Source: Rheinheimera texasensis DSM 17496 (GTDB lineage: Bacteria; Pseudomonadota; Gammaproteobacteria; Enterobacterales; Alteromonadaceae). Taken from it: a stretch of 64,000 nucleotides of DNA. The stretch is from positions 819,970-883,969 of the forward strand of contig NZ_KL544005.1 of the NCBI RefSeq assembly GCF_000711985.1, in the 5' to 3' direction. Positions within the stretch are counted from its first letter, which is position 1, and each line of letters begins with the position of its first letter. A program made the translations under genes and the position numbers. The notes under the pieces were generated by a model, which saw only the letters and a program-made list of their open reading frames with translations, was not told the DNA's origin and ran no database searches. Shown here piece by piece: positions 54,882 to 64,000 of the stretch.

Positions 54882-56230
54882 TGCGCATCTGCCGACAGTT
54901 CAAGCCGGGCTTTTTCAACCAGCTGTTGGTCGAGTTCCTGTTTCACTGCCACGCCGAGCTCCTTAAATTCTGCCGCCTGTTTTATCAGATTACCTTTACC
55001 GCTATAAAGTTGCGCTAACGCCTTGTCGTAACTTTCCCGCGCCTTGTCGAGTTGTTTACCAACACCCTGCATGTACTCCAGAAAAGCCGCCAACTTGGCA
55101 TAGAATCGTTCCGCACGCTGCGCCAGCTCAGCACTGTGCTGGTTTTGCTGCTCAAAACGCCAAAGCTGCCGCACTATGTTCAGGCTGGTCAGCAACGTGG
55201 TGGGCGTCGCGACCAGCACATTACGTTCCAGCGCTTTTTGATACAACAGCGGGTCATGTTTTAACGCTTCGACATAGGCTGACTCAATCGGAATAAACAT
55301 AAACACCACTTCCGGCGAATTCAGCCCGTCGAGCTGGTAGTAGCTTTTATCGGCGAGCTCAGCAATTCGATCACTGACCGCCTGACAATGGGCTTTTAAC
55401 GCCTCAGCCCGTTCCAGATCCTGTTCGGCGTTGACATATCGGGTATAGGCCAGCAATGAGGTTTTTGCATCGATCACCAGATGCTTTTGTTGCGGCAGGT
55501 CAACAATCACGTCGGGCCGGCGCCGGCCCTGCTCAGTCTGAAAACTGACTTCACGCCGGTAATCGACGCCGGGCCGCAGACCGGAATTTTCCAGCACATT
55601 TTCCAGCATCAGCTCGCCCCAGTTGCCCTGCAGCTTCTTCTGGCCCTGCAGCGCACTGGTTAAACGCGCAGCCTGGTCGGTGATGGCGGTATTGAGTTTT
55701 TGCAGGTTTAACAGCTCAGTTTTCAGCTCACTGCGCTGTTTTAAATCTTCAGTGTGAATGGCTTCGACTTTGTCGCGAAAGCCTTTCATATCAGCCTGTA
55801 ACGGATGTAACAGCTGCAGCAGGCTTTGCTGGCTCTGGCGGGCAAACTGTTCGCCTTTTTGCTGTAAGATCTGGTTAGCGAGGTTTTCAAATTCTTGTTT
55901 TAACTGCAGTTTACTGTCCTGCAACAACGCCAGCTGCTGCTGATACTGGCTTTGTTTTTCGCTCAGCAGTACCTGCAGCCGGTCGTGTTTTTCTTTTAAG
56001 CGCAGATAATCCTGTTGCTGCTGCCGCACTTCGTCCTGGCTTTGCTGCAGCTGCATGCGGTGGTCATTCAGCAAACTTTGCTGGTGCTCCAGCTGTGCCT
56101 GTTGGCGAATGAGTTGCTCGCTGAGCGACCGATTTGATTGTTGTTGCCGCCACCAGGCCACTAAGGCGCTAATAACACCGGTCAACAGCAGGACTTCCAG
56201 CCCAAGCCTGACCGTATTGAATTCGTTCAT
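54878..56230 (-). CDS. rmuC: DNA recombination protein RmuC
   Basis: A 450-residue protein with an N-terminal membrane helix (about 8-25), a long Gln-rich coiled coil (25-200), and the RmuC domain (VIDAKTSLLAYTRYVNAEQD, VVFMFIPIESAYVEALKHDP, VLVATPTTLLTSLNIVRQLW). RmuC limits inversion recombination at short inverted repeats and is nuclease-like. Start has RBS GGAGG. A perfect LexA-type box 33-48 bp upstream indicates SOS regulation. The binding-protein gene follows with a 4-base overlap. Confidence 0.93.
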   Translation of the reverse strand: MNEFNTVRLGLEVLLLTGVISALVAWWRQQQSNRSLSEQLIRQQAQLEHQQSLLNDHRMQLQQSQDEVRQQQQDYLRLKEKHDRLQVLLSEKQSQYQQQLALLQDSKLQLKQEFENLANQILQQKGEQFARQSQQSLLQLLHPLQADMKGFRDKVEAIHTEDLKQRSELKTELLNLQKLNTAITDQAARLTSALQGQKKLQGNWGELMLENVLENSGLRPGVDYRREVSFQTEQGRRRPDVIVDLPQQKHLVIDAKTSLLAYTRYVNAEQDLERAEALKAHCQAVSDRIAELADKSYYQLDGLNSPEVVFMFIPIESAYVEALKHDPLLYQKALERNVLVATPTTLLTSLNIVRQLWRFEQQNQHSAELAQRAERFYAKLAAFLEYMQGVGKQLDKARESYDKALAQLYSGKGNLIKQAAEFKELGVAVKQELDQQLVEKARLELSADAQ

Positions 56231-56262
56231 TTTGCCTCCGTTTCAACGGCTTAGCCCTACCA

Positions 56263-56278
56263 CTGTATTACTATACAG
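56263..56278. promoter_or_regulatory. SOS (LexA) box upstream of rmuC
   Basis: CTGTATTACTATACAG fits CTGT-N8-ACAG exactly, with AT-rich spacer as in gammaproteobacterial LexA sites. It lies 33-48 bp before the rmuC start and covers a possible -10 element (TATAGT on the minus strand). Confidence 0.75.
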
Positions 56279-56371
56279 CTTTTTAGGCCGTTGTCGCGCC
56301 TGTGTCAGTTGGAGCTCAGGCCGAAATCAGCTAGGCTGGTTTGATAGTGAGAACTTTTACAAGGTGCCTTG

Positions 56372-56794
56372 ATGACCGCCAATAAAACTATTGCCACTGC
56401 TGTCCCGGTGTCGGACTACCTGGCGGCAATCACAGATCCTCAGCGCCGGGCCGATTGTGAGCAATTAAAGACGATGATGCAGGAGATCACCGGCTGTGCA
56501 GCGACCATGTGGGGCAGCAGTATTGTCGGTTTTGGCCAATATCATTATCGCTACGACAGCGGCCGTGAAGGTGATATGTGTATGGTGGGGTTTTCCAGCC
56601 GTAAAACCGATATCAGTATTTATCTGGTGGCTGAAGGCGAACTGCAGCAACAGCTGCTGGCGCAGCTGGGTAAACATAAAATGGGCAAAGCCTGCTTGTC
56701 GGTAAGGCGCCTCAGCGATATCAACCTGCAGGTGTTGGAACAGTTACTGCGCGGCTCAGTTGCGGCGATGCAAAAACGCTATGGTTGTGCATAG
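56372..56794 (+). CDS. DUF1801 protein
   Basis: A 140-residue cytoplasmic protein starting at ATG 56372 with AAGGTG upstream. The motif MWGSSIVGFGQYHYRYDSGR is typical of the DUF1801/YdhG-like fold with a Trp-Gly-Ser loop; function is unknown. The fold is related to iron-chaperone-like YdhG proteins but this is not evidence of that role. It is divergent from the rmuC unit. Confidence 0.82.
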   Translation: MTANKTIATAVPVSDYLAAITDPQRRADCEQLKTMMQEITGCAATMWGSSIVGFGQYHYRYDSGREGDMCMVGFSSRKTDISIYLVAEGELQQQLLAQLGKHKMGKACLSVRRLSDINLQVLEQLLRGSVAAMQKRYGCA

Positions 56795-56826
56795 TCGCAA
56801 CTGTGCCATCAATCAACACCCCGGGC

Positions 56827-57480
56827 TTATTCGCTGGCCGCTGTGGCTGGTTTACGCATCAGCCGGTACACGATAGCCAGAACTGCGACGACAAAAAGCC
56901 CCAGCGATACCAATACCAGCCCTTTGCCCAGCAATTGATGATACTGCATCAGAAACGGCAGTTTCATCAGTGTCTCGCTGGCCAGGCTCAGCACAAAAGT
57001 CCAACACCAGGCACTGACCAGGCTGATCATGGTCACATGCAGGAAGGTCAGCCGGGTCATGCCCATCATCATCGGGGTCAAGACGCGGACAAAAGGAATA
57101 AAACGCGAAGAAAACATCGCCAGCAAGCCGTGCCGTTCCAGCAAAGATGTTGCACGCGGCAAACTGTTATCGGGCACGATACGCCCGATGTGATGCATAA
57201 ACCGGGTATGCGCCAGCGCATACCCCTGCCAGTACGCTAACAGACTGCCGAGCCCCGCCGCCAGCGGCATATAGATGTAAACCACTTCCGGCTCAATCAC
57301 TTTGGCGGCCATCAAGCCACCGGCCATCAGCACCAGACTGTCGCCGGGTAATGGCAAAAACACAAAAGCTGATTCGAGAAACAAAATCAGTAATAAACAC
57401 CAAATCAGCAAATCCACTTTCCCCAGCTGGATCAGCTGATCAAAATTCTGGTGCCAGATCGCCATGAGCATTTCTTGCAT
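56827..57480 (-). CDS. DedA-family membrane protein
   Basis: A 217-residue protein starting at ATG 57480 (MQEMLMAIWHQNF) after GAGG; a start at 57519 is possible. It has the DedA blocks LESAFVFLPLPGDSLVLMAGGL and SSRFIPFVRVLTPMMMGMTRL (the conserved basic F-x-R-x-x-P helix) and about five helices. DedA proteins recycle undecaprenyl phosphate or export lipids and affect membrane potential and drug tolerance. It is monocistronic by context. Confidence 0.88.
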   Translation of the reverse strand: MQEMLMAIWHQNFDQLIQLGKVDLLIWCLLLILFLESAFVFLPLPGDSLVLMAGGLMAAKVIEPEVVYIYMPLAAGLGSLLAYWQGYALAHTRFMHHIGRIVPDNSLPRATSLLERHGLLAMFSSRFIPFVRVLTPMMMGMTRLTFLHVTMISLVSAWCWTFVLSLASETLMKLPFLMQYHQLLGKGLVLVSLGLFVVAVLAIVYRLMRKPATAASE

Positions 57481-57866
57481 CGACTGCGGTTCCTCTGGAG
57501 GGCAGATCAGCTCTGCCACGGATTCTGGTAGGTCGCATTTGGCATACAGCCGTGACCTTGCGCCATCTTTCCGGTCAAAAACAAACAGCTGGGATCAGCT
57601 GTGCAAAGGCGGACTTTTTAGCGGCTGGCCAGCCATTCGTCAAACAAAGTTTTTTGGCTAAGGCGGTGCAATCTCAGCTATTTTTCCAGCGAATAAACCA
57701 AGACTGCTGACATTTTATTGATTTTTAAAGCAAAGGTTCGGAAACACAACAAAATGAAAAGCGAGTAAAAAAACAGTCCTCAAAGCTCGCAAACACTTTA
57801 AGCCCCTTGTTTTCTGCCGGCGAAATCCCTATAACCCAATCACATTTTGGTATTTTTGGTACTGTT
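57481..57866. other. Intergenic promoter region, no gene supported
   Basis: 386 bp between divergent DedA and gorA genes. It becomes AT-rich from 57640 to 57866, as expected for a gorA promoter. I see no repeat, RNA or OxyR-type site that I can support. Confidence 0.4.
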
Positions 57867-59216
57867 ATGACCCGACATTTTGATTACATCGCCATCGGTG
57901 GCGGCAGCGGCGGTATCGCCAGCGCCAACAGAGCCGCCAGCTATGGCAAAAACTGCGCAATTGTGGAAGCCAAAGCCCTGGGCGGCACTTGTGTCAATGT
58001 CGGCTGCGTACCGAAAAAAGCCATGTGGTTTGCCGGGCAAATCGCCGATGCGCTGAAGCTGGCACCGGATTATGGCTACGACGTCACAGCGCCGGCACTC
58101 GACTGGGGCAAGCTGGTTGAAAGCCGCGAAGCTTATATTTCGCGTATTCATGGCTCCTACGAGCGGGTGCTGGGCAAAAATCAGGTTACAGTGATCAAAG
58201 GCTTTGCCCGTTTTGTCGACGCCCATACCATCGAAGTCGATGGCGAGCGTTACAGCGCGGACCATATCAGCATCGCTACCGGCGGCGTGCCAGCCTGGCC
58301 AACCATTCCGGGTGCTGAACTTGGCATCGACAGCGATGGTTTTTTCGCATTAGACCATTGCCCGAAACGGGTCGCCGTGGTCGGTGCCGGTTATATTGCG
58401 GTAGAAATTGCCGGAGTGTTACAGGCGCTTGGCAGCGAAACGCATTTGCTGGTGCGCCACGACAAAGCTCTGCGTAGCTTTGATGCCATGTTGTCAGACA
58501 CTTTGCATCAGCTGATGCAGCACAATGGCATTCAGGTGCATTCGCATACTGAAGTGACCGCCGTCAGCCGCGAAGCCGATGGCTCTTTAATGCTGCAACT
58601 TAATACCGGCCACGTGCTGCAGGTCGATTGCCTGATTTGGGCCATTGGCCGCACGCCGAATACGCAAAACCTCAATCTGGCGGCCGCTGGCGTTGAAACC
58701 GATGCGCAGGGTTTTATTCCGACCGACAAATACCAGAATACTAATGTGCCGGGCATTTATGCCATCGGCGATAACACAGGCCGGCTAGCTTTAACACCAG
58801 TCGCAGTGGCCGCCGGCCGGCGTTTGTCCGAGCGTTTGTTTAACGGCAAAACCGACGAACACCTGAACTACGACTTAGTGCCAACAGTCGTGTTCTCACA
58901 CCCGCCCATTGGCACGGTCGGCAAAACCGAAGCCGAAGCACGCGCCGAATACGGCGATGCCGCGGTCAAGGTTTACAACAGTGAATTTACTGCGATGTAC
59001 CGCGCTCTAACGTCACACCGTGAGCCCACGCGGATGAAGCTGGTCTGCGCCGGCTCCGAGCAAAAAGTAGTGGGCCTGCACGTGATTGGCTACGCCGCCG
59101 ACGAAATGCTGCAAGGCTTTGCGGTTGCCATCAAAATGGGCGCGACTAAAGCTGATTTTGATAATTGTGTGGCTATTCACCCGACCTCGGCTGAAGAGTT
59201 TGTGACGATGCGCTGA
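57867..59216 (+). CDS. gorA: Glutathione reductase
   Basis: A 449-residue flavoprotein starting at ATG 57867 ([16 protein letters not shown]), the same start as E. coli GorA (450 residues); earlier frame codons have no RBS. FAD site [14 protein letters not shown], redox-active disulphide [18 protein letters not shown] domain [15 protein letters not shown], and the interface end [14 protein letters not shown] carrying the catalytic His of the partner subunit. It reduces glutathione disulphide with NADPH in the cytoplasm. No SD sequence is evident before the ATG. Confidence 0.97.
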   Translation: MTRHFDYIAIGGGSGGIASANRAASYGKNCAIVEAKALGGTCVNVGCVPKKAMWFAGQIADALKLAPDYGYDVTAPALDWGKLVESREAYISRIHGSYERVLGKNQVTVIKGFARFVDAHTIEVDGERYSADHISIATGGVPAWPTIPGAELGIDSDGFFALDHCPKRVAVVGAGYIAVEIAGVLQALGSETHLLVRHDKALRSFDAMLSDTLHQLMQHNGIQVHSHTEVTAVSREADGSLMLQLNTGHVLQVDCLIWAIGRTPNTQNLNLAAAGVETDAQGFIPTDKYQNTNVPGIYAIGDNTGRLALTPVAVAAGRRLSERLFNGKTDEHLNYDLVPTVVFSHPPIGTVGKTEAEARAEYGDAAVKVYNSEFTAMYRALTSHREPTRMKLVCAGSEQKVVGLHVIGYAADEMLQGFAVAIKMGATKADFDNCVAIHPTSAEEFVTMR

Positions 59217-59561
59217 GTATGAAGGAAAATCTTCTGGCACGCTTTGCATCGGTACTTGCTGATTCGATAGCTCTTTGTGAGGCGGAGCCAGAAACCATGG
59301 TGTTAATAATTGCCACCATTTATCTGCAAGCTACACTGAACACAAGTACAAACCAGCAAATTTTACATCCCTCCAAATAGTGCGTAAAGCTAACAGTTTT
59401 ACATGTCACTTTATTTTACACACCTCTAAATCAAGGAGTACTTAATCACATTAAGGTGTTGATATTTATTACATTAACTGCATTGGTTCATTTTATGCTT
59501 GTTGTCCGTCAGTCATGCGAAGAAGCATGGCATACCTTCAATAAAATGCAGAGAGCTGTAT
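59217..59561. other. AT-rich intergenic region, no gene supported
   Basis: 345 bp before the PEP-CTERM gene. It is strongly AT-rich, with several TTGATA/TTAAT-like promoter fragments but none that I can set as a clear pair. No repeat or RNA was seen. Confidence 0.4.
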
Positions 59562-60197
59562 ATGAACAAGAAATACGCGTTAGTATCTTTGTTAGCTGGT
59601 CTGGTAATGGGCTCAGTGCAAGCTGCACCGATTAATGGCGGCTTTGAATCCGGGTTAACAGGGTGGACAAGCAATCTGTCTGGCGGCACTGCGACAGTAG
59701 TAAACAGTCACTTAACTACCTACGGCGGTCAGACGACCTATTCACCAACCGAAGGTAAGTATTTCCTTGCAATTCAAAGCGGTTCTGCAAACGTATGGCA
59801 GACAGTCAGTCAGATGATGAACTTATCTGCAGGCCAGAAAATTAAGGGCTATGCTGCATTTAACTGGGGTGATTACAACCCATTTTTAGATGGTGTTCAG
59901 GTACAGGTGCTGAACTCACTTGGTGCTGTAGTAGCAACACCATTTTACCTCGATGGTACAGGCCTCACAGATGGTTTTAATGGTCCATGGACGCCATGGT
60001 CTTTCACCGCTCAAACTGCAGGTTCATACACACTGGTCTATGGCGCTCGCAATACTCAGGATGGTGGAGGTCCGGAACAGACTTATGGTTATTTTGATGC
60101 AGCCCAGCCATCGCAGGTTCCTGCACCACTGAGTCTGGCTCTGGTTGGACTGGGATTAGCAGGTATCGCAGCCTCTAGACGTCGCCGTCGCGCTTAA
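59562..60197 (+). CDS. PEP-CTERM-type exported protein
   Basis: A 211-residue exported protein starting at ATG 59562. Signal peptide (1-21, ending GSVQA before APINGGFE). The mature domain (NGGFESGLTGWT, SYTLVYGARNTQDG) resembles the jelly-roll NPCBM/carbohydrate-binding region found in many such proteins. It ends with the sorting signal VPAPLSLALVGLGLAGIAA followed by five Arg, a PEP-CTERM tail in which the PEP triplet is VPAP. The exosortase that would cut it is not in the window. Coding sequence is more AT-rich than neighbours. Confidence 0.85.
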   Translation: MNKKYALVSLLAGLVMGSVQAAPINGGFESGLTGWTSNLSGGTATVVNSHLTTYGGQTTYSPTEGKYFLAIQSGSANVWQTVSQMMNLSAGQKIKGYAAFNWGDYNPFLDGVQVQVLNSLGAVVATPFYLDGTGLTDGFNGPWTPWSFTAQTAGSYTLVYGARNTQDGGGPEQTYGYFDAAQPSQVPAPLSLALVGLGLAGIAASRRRRRA

Positions 60198-60603
60198 GTA
60201 AGTTTAATAAAAAGAATAACCACCGTTTAGTGGCGTTCGATAGATACGAAACCCTGGTTTATACTAGGGTTTTTGTTTTCCGCCAGTCCCGTCTTGCCAG
60301 ACTTGTTGCATAGACTCTGTTCAACAAAATCGCTTTGTCAGCAGTTCCCGCAGGCTGGAGTTACTGATACTCGGTCTACAACACAGCACTCGCCATATAT
60401 AAAAAACCACAAAGTGAATCATCACCGCAAAGCCCAGCTGACTCGATAAAGTACAGTGTCGCGGGTTTGCAGCAAAAGCAGCGCAACCATTGCACAGGGT
60501 TGGCCAGAGCAACTTTTCCCGCAAAATACATTTAACAATCAAATTAATAGTTATGTTAAATTTAAAGGCCATATAGAATTATTTATTGAATGGATTCAAT
60601 CGC
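60198..60603. other. Intergenic region after the PEP-CTERM gene
   Basis: 406 bp with a terminator (60249-60272) and otherwise no supported gene. A minus-strand frame of 83 codons (60321-60572) has no RBS and no clear family; its C-terminal part is rich in aromatic and Cys residues. It may be remnant DNA. Confidence 0.45.
60249..60276 (+). terminator. Rho-independent terminator
   Basis: Stem aaaccct (60249-60255) / agggttt (60266-60272), 10-nt loop, then a T-rich stretch. It ends the PEP-CTERM transcript. Confidence 0.7.
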
Positions 60604-61716
60604 ATGTCAAAAGCCGTCCTATTTACCGGTACGTTTCAATACGGTGTAGTTGCCGATTTTATCCAGGGTATTGCCCACGCGCTCGGAGAATGCGGATATC
60701 AGGTGCAGCAGATTAACCTGAGTGACAAAGCCGCCTTACAGCAACAGTTGAGCGAGGACACTTTTCGCGATGTTCAACTGGTGTTTTCAGTCAATGCGCT
60801 CGGCGCTGATTTGCTGCCCTATTTCCCGAAATTACGTCAGGTGCCGTTTTATTCCTTGTTGCTGGACCATCCGTTACATTCGCTGCTGCGGTTTTTCGGC
60901 ACGCCGTTACGGCTGTTGTGTGTGGATCAAGCCCATGTCGCCTTCGCCCGGGCCGTTGGCATGCAAGCGGAGTTTTGTCCGCATGCGCTCAATACATCCT
61001 CAGTCAATCCGACAATGAGCCCTGAAACTGACAAGCAGGGTATCTTATTTCCGGCCAGCTTTTTCTCGGCAGACAAGGCCAAAGCTATTATCGACAAGCA
61101 TTTCCCGCAGGCCTGGCAATGGTTAAACAATCCGGCCGTGCGAACTATCAGCGATTTCCTGTATCAACTGGGATTTATGCAGGCCGGCCGCACGCCGCTG
61201 CTGGAGCTGAATAAAAATACTATTACAATTTTGTGCCACTGTGACTTCTATCTGCGGGCAACTGGACGCGACCGGCTGTTGCAGCAATTCGCCGATGCCG
61301 GCCTGGCACTTCAGGTGATTGGCAATGGCTGGGAGCAGGCAAAACAGCTACCACAGCACCAATATTTGCCGGCAGTTCCTTTTCCAGACTTGCTGCAGAT
61401 GATGCAAAAAGTGCGTTATGTGCTGCACCATTCACCGGGGTTCGACGCCGGCTTGCATGAGCGGCTGCTTTATCCTGTTGCCGCCGGCGCTCAGGTATTA
61501 GCTGAACCAACCCCATACCTCGAACAGATGTTTAGCCGTCATGGTGCGGTGCGGTTTTTCAGTCACGCCGGCGCACTCCAGGCTGAACTGGCAACATGCA
61601 GCGATGACGATTACCGCTCTCAGCTCCTTCGCAGCCAGGAACTGATCAGACAACAACATAGCTGGCACACCCGCTTACAACCTTGGTTATCACCGCGCGA
61701 AACATCGCTGGTCTGA
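60604..61716 (+). CDS. CgeB-like glycosyltransferase family protein
   Basis: A 370-residue protein, ATG 60604 preferred (MSKAVLFTGTFQYG); the frame also offers a TTG at 60586. The layout of two Rossmann-like halves, VPFYSLLLDHPLHSLL in the first, and in the second HHSPGFDAGLHERLLYPVAAGAQVLAEP, is that of the CgeB/DUF3880 glycosyltransferases. Such enzymes modify spores, flagellins or polysaccharides; here the acceptor is unknown. No sugar-nucleotide genes are next to it. Confidence 0.75.
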   Translation: MSKAVLFTGTFQYGVVADFIQGIAHALGECGYQVQQINLSDKAALQQQLSEDTFRDVQLVFSVNALGADLLPYFPKLRQVPFYSLLLDHPLHSLLRFFGTPLRLLCVDQAHVAFARAVGMQAEFCPHALNTSSVNPTMSPETDKQGILFPASFFSADKAKAIIDKHFPQAWQWLNNPAVRTISDFLYQLGFMQAGRTPLLELNKNTITILCHCDFYLRATGRDRLLQQFADAGLALQVIGNGWEQAKQLPQHQYLPAVPFPDLLQMMQKVRYVLHHSPGFDAGLHERLLYPVAAGAQVLAEPTPYLEQMFSRHGAVRFFSHAGALQAELATCSDDDYRSQLLRSQELIRQQHSWHTRLQPWLSPRETSLV

Positions 61717-61812
61717 GCCAGAAATTGCTCCTGCTGATCCGGGTACCGGTTTTGCCTGGGTACCCCAGGCTCAGCGCTGTCAGTGCTATCGCAATACACC
61801 AGCAAAAGCCTT

Positions 61813-62328
61813 TTATTTTAATTTGTTAAAATAATCCAGATGCTGCTGCAGCCTGAGGGCATAAGGCCGTAGCGCCTGCACCCGGCTTTTTGCTTCGGTT
61901 TTATCCAGCCCCAGTTCCAGCAGGATTTGCGCTGCCAGTAAGCCGGTGCGGCCTGAGCCACCTTTACAGTGAATGGCAATTTTGTCGCCAAAACGCAGCC
62001 ACTGATGCACCTGCGAAGAGGCAACCTGCCAGTTGATGGCAAACATCGGGCCTGGCGCCTGATCATCTTCTATCGGGCAGTGAAACCAGCCGAGACCCAG
62101 TTCGCGGCACAGCGCCGGAATGTCGTTGACCTGCAACTGCTGCATTTCGCTGTCCGGCGTCAGGCTAATCAGTGCCACAGCACCGGCGGCTTTTAATTGT
62201 GTCAGCGCCGTTTTGATGTCGACGCCCTGAGTGCCCGGGCATGGCGTAAACAGCAAGGCTGCGGTGGCAGCGGTGCCCGGATTAATCACCAGTTCGTCAA
62301 ACGGATGGGATTTCACTGCTGCAACCAT
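61813..62328 (-). CDS. Dual-specificity/CDKN3-type protein tyrosine phosphatase
   Basis: A 171-residue cytoplasmic phosphatase, RBS AGGAG. The P-loop is IHCKGGSGRTGLLAA (HCx5R). The general-acid Asp is probably in IEDDQAPGP upstream of it. It belongs to the small bacterial phosphatases of the CDKN3/DSP type. Target proteins are unknown. Confidence 0.85.
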   Translation of the reverse strand: MVAAVKSHPFDELVINPGTAATAALLFTPCPGTQGVDIKTALTQLKAAGAVALISLTPDSEMQQLQVNDIPALCRELGLGWFHCPIEDDQAPGPMFAINWQVASSQVHQWLRFGDKIAIHCKGGSGRTGLLAAQILLELGLDKTEAKSRVQALRPYALRLQQHLDYFNKLK

Positions 62329-62446
62329 GATGTTCTCCTGTTTACGGAACGGTTTGCACTGTTTTGTGCTGCGGATGAATTTTTACCACGGTTCAACATC
62401 CGCGCTGACCGGGCAACCAACCAACGTTTTCAGCGCGCTGACCAGA

Positions 62447-64000
62447 TCACAAACCTACAGCGCCTGTTGCAGCTGTCTCAGTGCCGGGTCTGATTTTGCT
62501 TTCCCGCTGCATCAATAAACTCAGCGCACAAGGCAATACCGTCAACGTCAGGATAGTCGCGGCAAACAAACCACCAATAATGGCGTAGGCCATCGGCCCC
62601 CAGAACACCTGAGTGGCAATCGGGATCATGCCCAAAATCGCTGCGGCTGCGGTCAGTAGAATCGGCCGGGCGCGATGGCGCGTTGCCGCCATAATGGCCT
62701 CATCGCGCGCCATACCTTGTTCGACATTGGTATCCACTTCGCTGATCAGGATCACCGCATTGCGGATAATCATACCGGCGAGCGCAATACAACCGAGCAA
62801 CGCGACAAAACCCATCGGCGTGCCGGTTGGTAACATCGCAAGCACAATCCCAATCAGGCCAAAAGGCGCCGTGATAAAGGCCAGCACAGTGCGCGAAATG
62901 CGCTTGAGCTGGATCATCAACAGCACCAGCATCACCAGCATCGTCACCGGCAACACAGCAAAAATCGACGCATTGCCCTTTTCCGACTCCGCCGCCGCGC
63001 CGCCCACTTCCAGCTGATAACCGGCCGGCAGTTTGGCGCTGAACGCCGCGACGTCCGTCGCCAGGCTATTCACCACACCTTGTGCGGTCATGCCGGGAGC
63101 GATATCGGCCTGCACTGTGATAAAGGCCTGGCGCTGGCGACGCCACACCATCGGATCAGCGAGGCCATAACTGACTTTGGCGATCTGCCGCAGCGGCACA
63201 GCACGGCCATCAGCAGTGCGGATCTGTAAGTTCGCCACTGTGGCTAAGTCCTCGCGTTCATTGCTTTGCCCGCGCACCACCACATTGACCAGCCGTTTGC
63301 CGTCGCGCACCGAGGTTAAGGTCTGGCCAGAAAAAATGGTCGCCAGCGCCGACGCCACGTCTTCTGAACTAAAACCGGCGGCGCGGGCTTCGGTCTGATT
63401 GACCTCGACCAGCACAGTGCGCTCCGGCTCGCCGGCGGTCATATTGACATCGCGTGTGTTGGCGTTTTGCCCAATAATGCCACTCAGCGCCAGCGCCTGC
63501 GCCCGCACCACATCAATGTCCGGTCCCATCACGCGGTATTTCAGCGGCCAGCCGACCGGCGGCCCTAATTCCAGCGGCGACACCCGCACCACTAAATCAC
63601 TGAATTGCTGCTGCACCAGTGTATCGAGGCGCTGACGCACTGCGTCGCGCTCGGCCAGACCTTTGGTAACCACCACAATTTGCGCCACATGTTCATGGCT
63701 TAACAGCACGTCCATCGGCAGATAAAAGCGGATGGCGCCGGAGCCGATGTAACTGGAGAAATAGCTGACATCCGGATCGGCTTTGAGCATCTGCTCAATT
63801 TGCGCCGTCCGGCGAGCAGTTTCGGCCTGTGCACTGTTTTGCGGCAGGTTGATGCTGACCAGCAGCTCAGGCCGGTCTGAGGCCGGGAAAAACTCTTCCT
63901 GCAACTGGCCCGAACCAACCACTGCCAGCGCAAAAACGCCCAATGCCAGCGCGATACTTTTGCCACGATGCGCCAGCGCCTGCGCCAGTAGCCGGTCATA
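62447..64000 (-). CDS. RND efflux permease (partial, C-terminal half)
   Basis: Open to the right edge; 517 residues are visible, roughly the C-terminal half. The frame continues upstream beyond 63943 to 64000. It contains the porter-domain start FFPASDRPELLVSINLP, the block FAPFGLIGIVLAMLPTGTPM-like helix, MIIRNAVILISEVD with the RND charged pair, and the C-terminal TM group ending LLMQRESK. It resembles HAE1/HME-type RND pumps rather than the two Mdt-like permeases at 4681-10808. Partners lie outside the window. Confidence 0.9.
   Translation of the reverse strand, partial: YDRLLAQALAHRGKSIALALGVFALAVVGSGQLQEEFFPASDRPELLVSINLPQNSAQAETARRTAQIEQMLKADPDVSYFSSYIGSGAIRFYLPMDVLLSHEHVAQIVVVTKGLAERDAVRQRLDTLVQQQFSDLVVRVSPLELGPPVGWPLKYRVMGPDIDVVRAQALALSGIIGQNANTRDVNMTAGEPERTVLVEVNQTEARAAGFSSEDVASALATIFSGQTLTSVRDGKRLVNVVVRGQSNEREDLATVANLQIRTADGRAVPLRQIAKVSYGLADPMVWRRQRQAFITVQADIAPGMTAQGVVNSLATDVAAFSAKLPAGYQLEVGGAAAESEKGNASIFAVLPVTMLVMLVLLMIQLKRISRTVLAFITAPFGLIGIVLAMLPTGTPMGFVALLGCIALAGMIIRNAVILISEVDTNVEQGMARDEAIMAATRHRARPILLTAAAAILGMIPIATQVFWGPMAYAIIGGLFAATILTLTVLPCALSLLMQRESKIRPGTETAATGAVGL

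Noticed and set aside
60321-60572. An 83-codon minus-strand reading frame after the PEP-CTERM gene
   Set aside because: No RBS, atypical composition and no recognisable family. Possibly remnant DNA but not supported as a gene.
1-64000. CRISPR arrays, tRNA or rRNA genes
   Set aside because: No regularly spaced direct repeats and no tRNA cloverleaf or rRNA stretch was recognised while reading; a tRNAscan and CRISPR search would be needed to exclude weak cases.

Overview
The window is a chromosomal segment of a Gram-negative gammaproteobacterium. RND pumps, lipoproteins, outer-membrane barrels, an E. coli-like GorA, RmuC, chemoreceptors, a PEP-CTERM protein and many solitary periplasmic binding proteins together suggest an aquatic Alteromonadales/Chromatiaceae relative such as Rheinheimera. 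That placement is inference from gene content; no rRNA, tRNA, CRISPR array or intact transposase was seen.

Layout. 1-4.7 kb: esterase lipoprotein (cut by the left edge), small outer-membrane barrel, superinfection-immunity-like membrane protein, chemoreceptor, ROK-type regulator. 4.7-13.2 kb: one minus-strand block of an HDOD protein, a membrane fusion protein and two MdtB/MdtC-like RND permeases. 13.4-18.7 kb: a membrane-anchored S33-type hydrolase, a DUF3612/ScfR-like regulator divergent from a stand-alone piece of malate synthase G, and a matrixin-like protease split by a coiled coil. 18.7-24.7 kb: NhaC antiporter divergent from an SSS symporter coupled to a periplasmic binding protein, then DUF2306, a small secreted protein and DUF3297. 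24.7-31 kb: FAD/NAD(P) protein, SDR, double-PAS chemoreceptor, AraC/GyrI regulator and a CoA-transferase/hydrolase. 31-40.4 kb: a binding-protein/EAL phosphodiesterase operon, an iron-box-preceded binding protein, a cysP-cysT-cysW sulfate operon without cysA, a PepSY-type membrane protein and a GNAT enzyme.

40.4-48.6 kb looks like an accessory segment. Diverged copies of a short dispersed repeat lie near its two ends, and much of it is visibly more AT-rich. It carries an MFS transporter, a quinone-oxidoreductase-like MDR, an LLM flavin oxidoreductase, a periplasmic metallo-beta-lactamase-fold hydrolase, a divergent LysR regulator and a porin. 48.6-64 kb returns to core-like genes: a bacterial voltage-gated sodium channel, prolyl oligopeptidase, an EamA transporter, a 220-bp inverted repeat pair, a small hydrolase, a binding protein coupled to rmuC, DUF1801, DedA, gorA, a PEP-CTERM protein, a CgeB-like glycosyltransferase, a small tyrosine phosphatase and an RND permease running off the right edge.

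The strongest regulatory signals read from sequence are an SOS (LexA) box before rmuC, a perfect met box within a weak tandem array before cysP, and a Fur-like palindrome before the 34.3-35.2 kb binding protein. FNR/Anr-like boxes precede the PAS chemoreceptor and the CoA-transferase. Regulators are also associated with their own palindromes (ROK, DUF3612/XRE, LysR). The best candidates for new biology are the solitary malate-synthase clasp protein, the binding-protein/EAL pair and the split matrixin.
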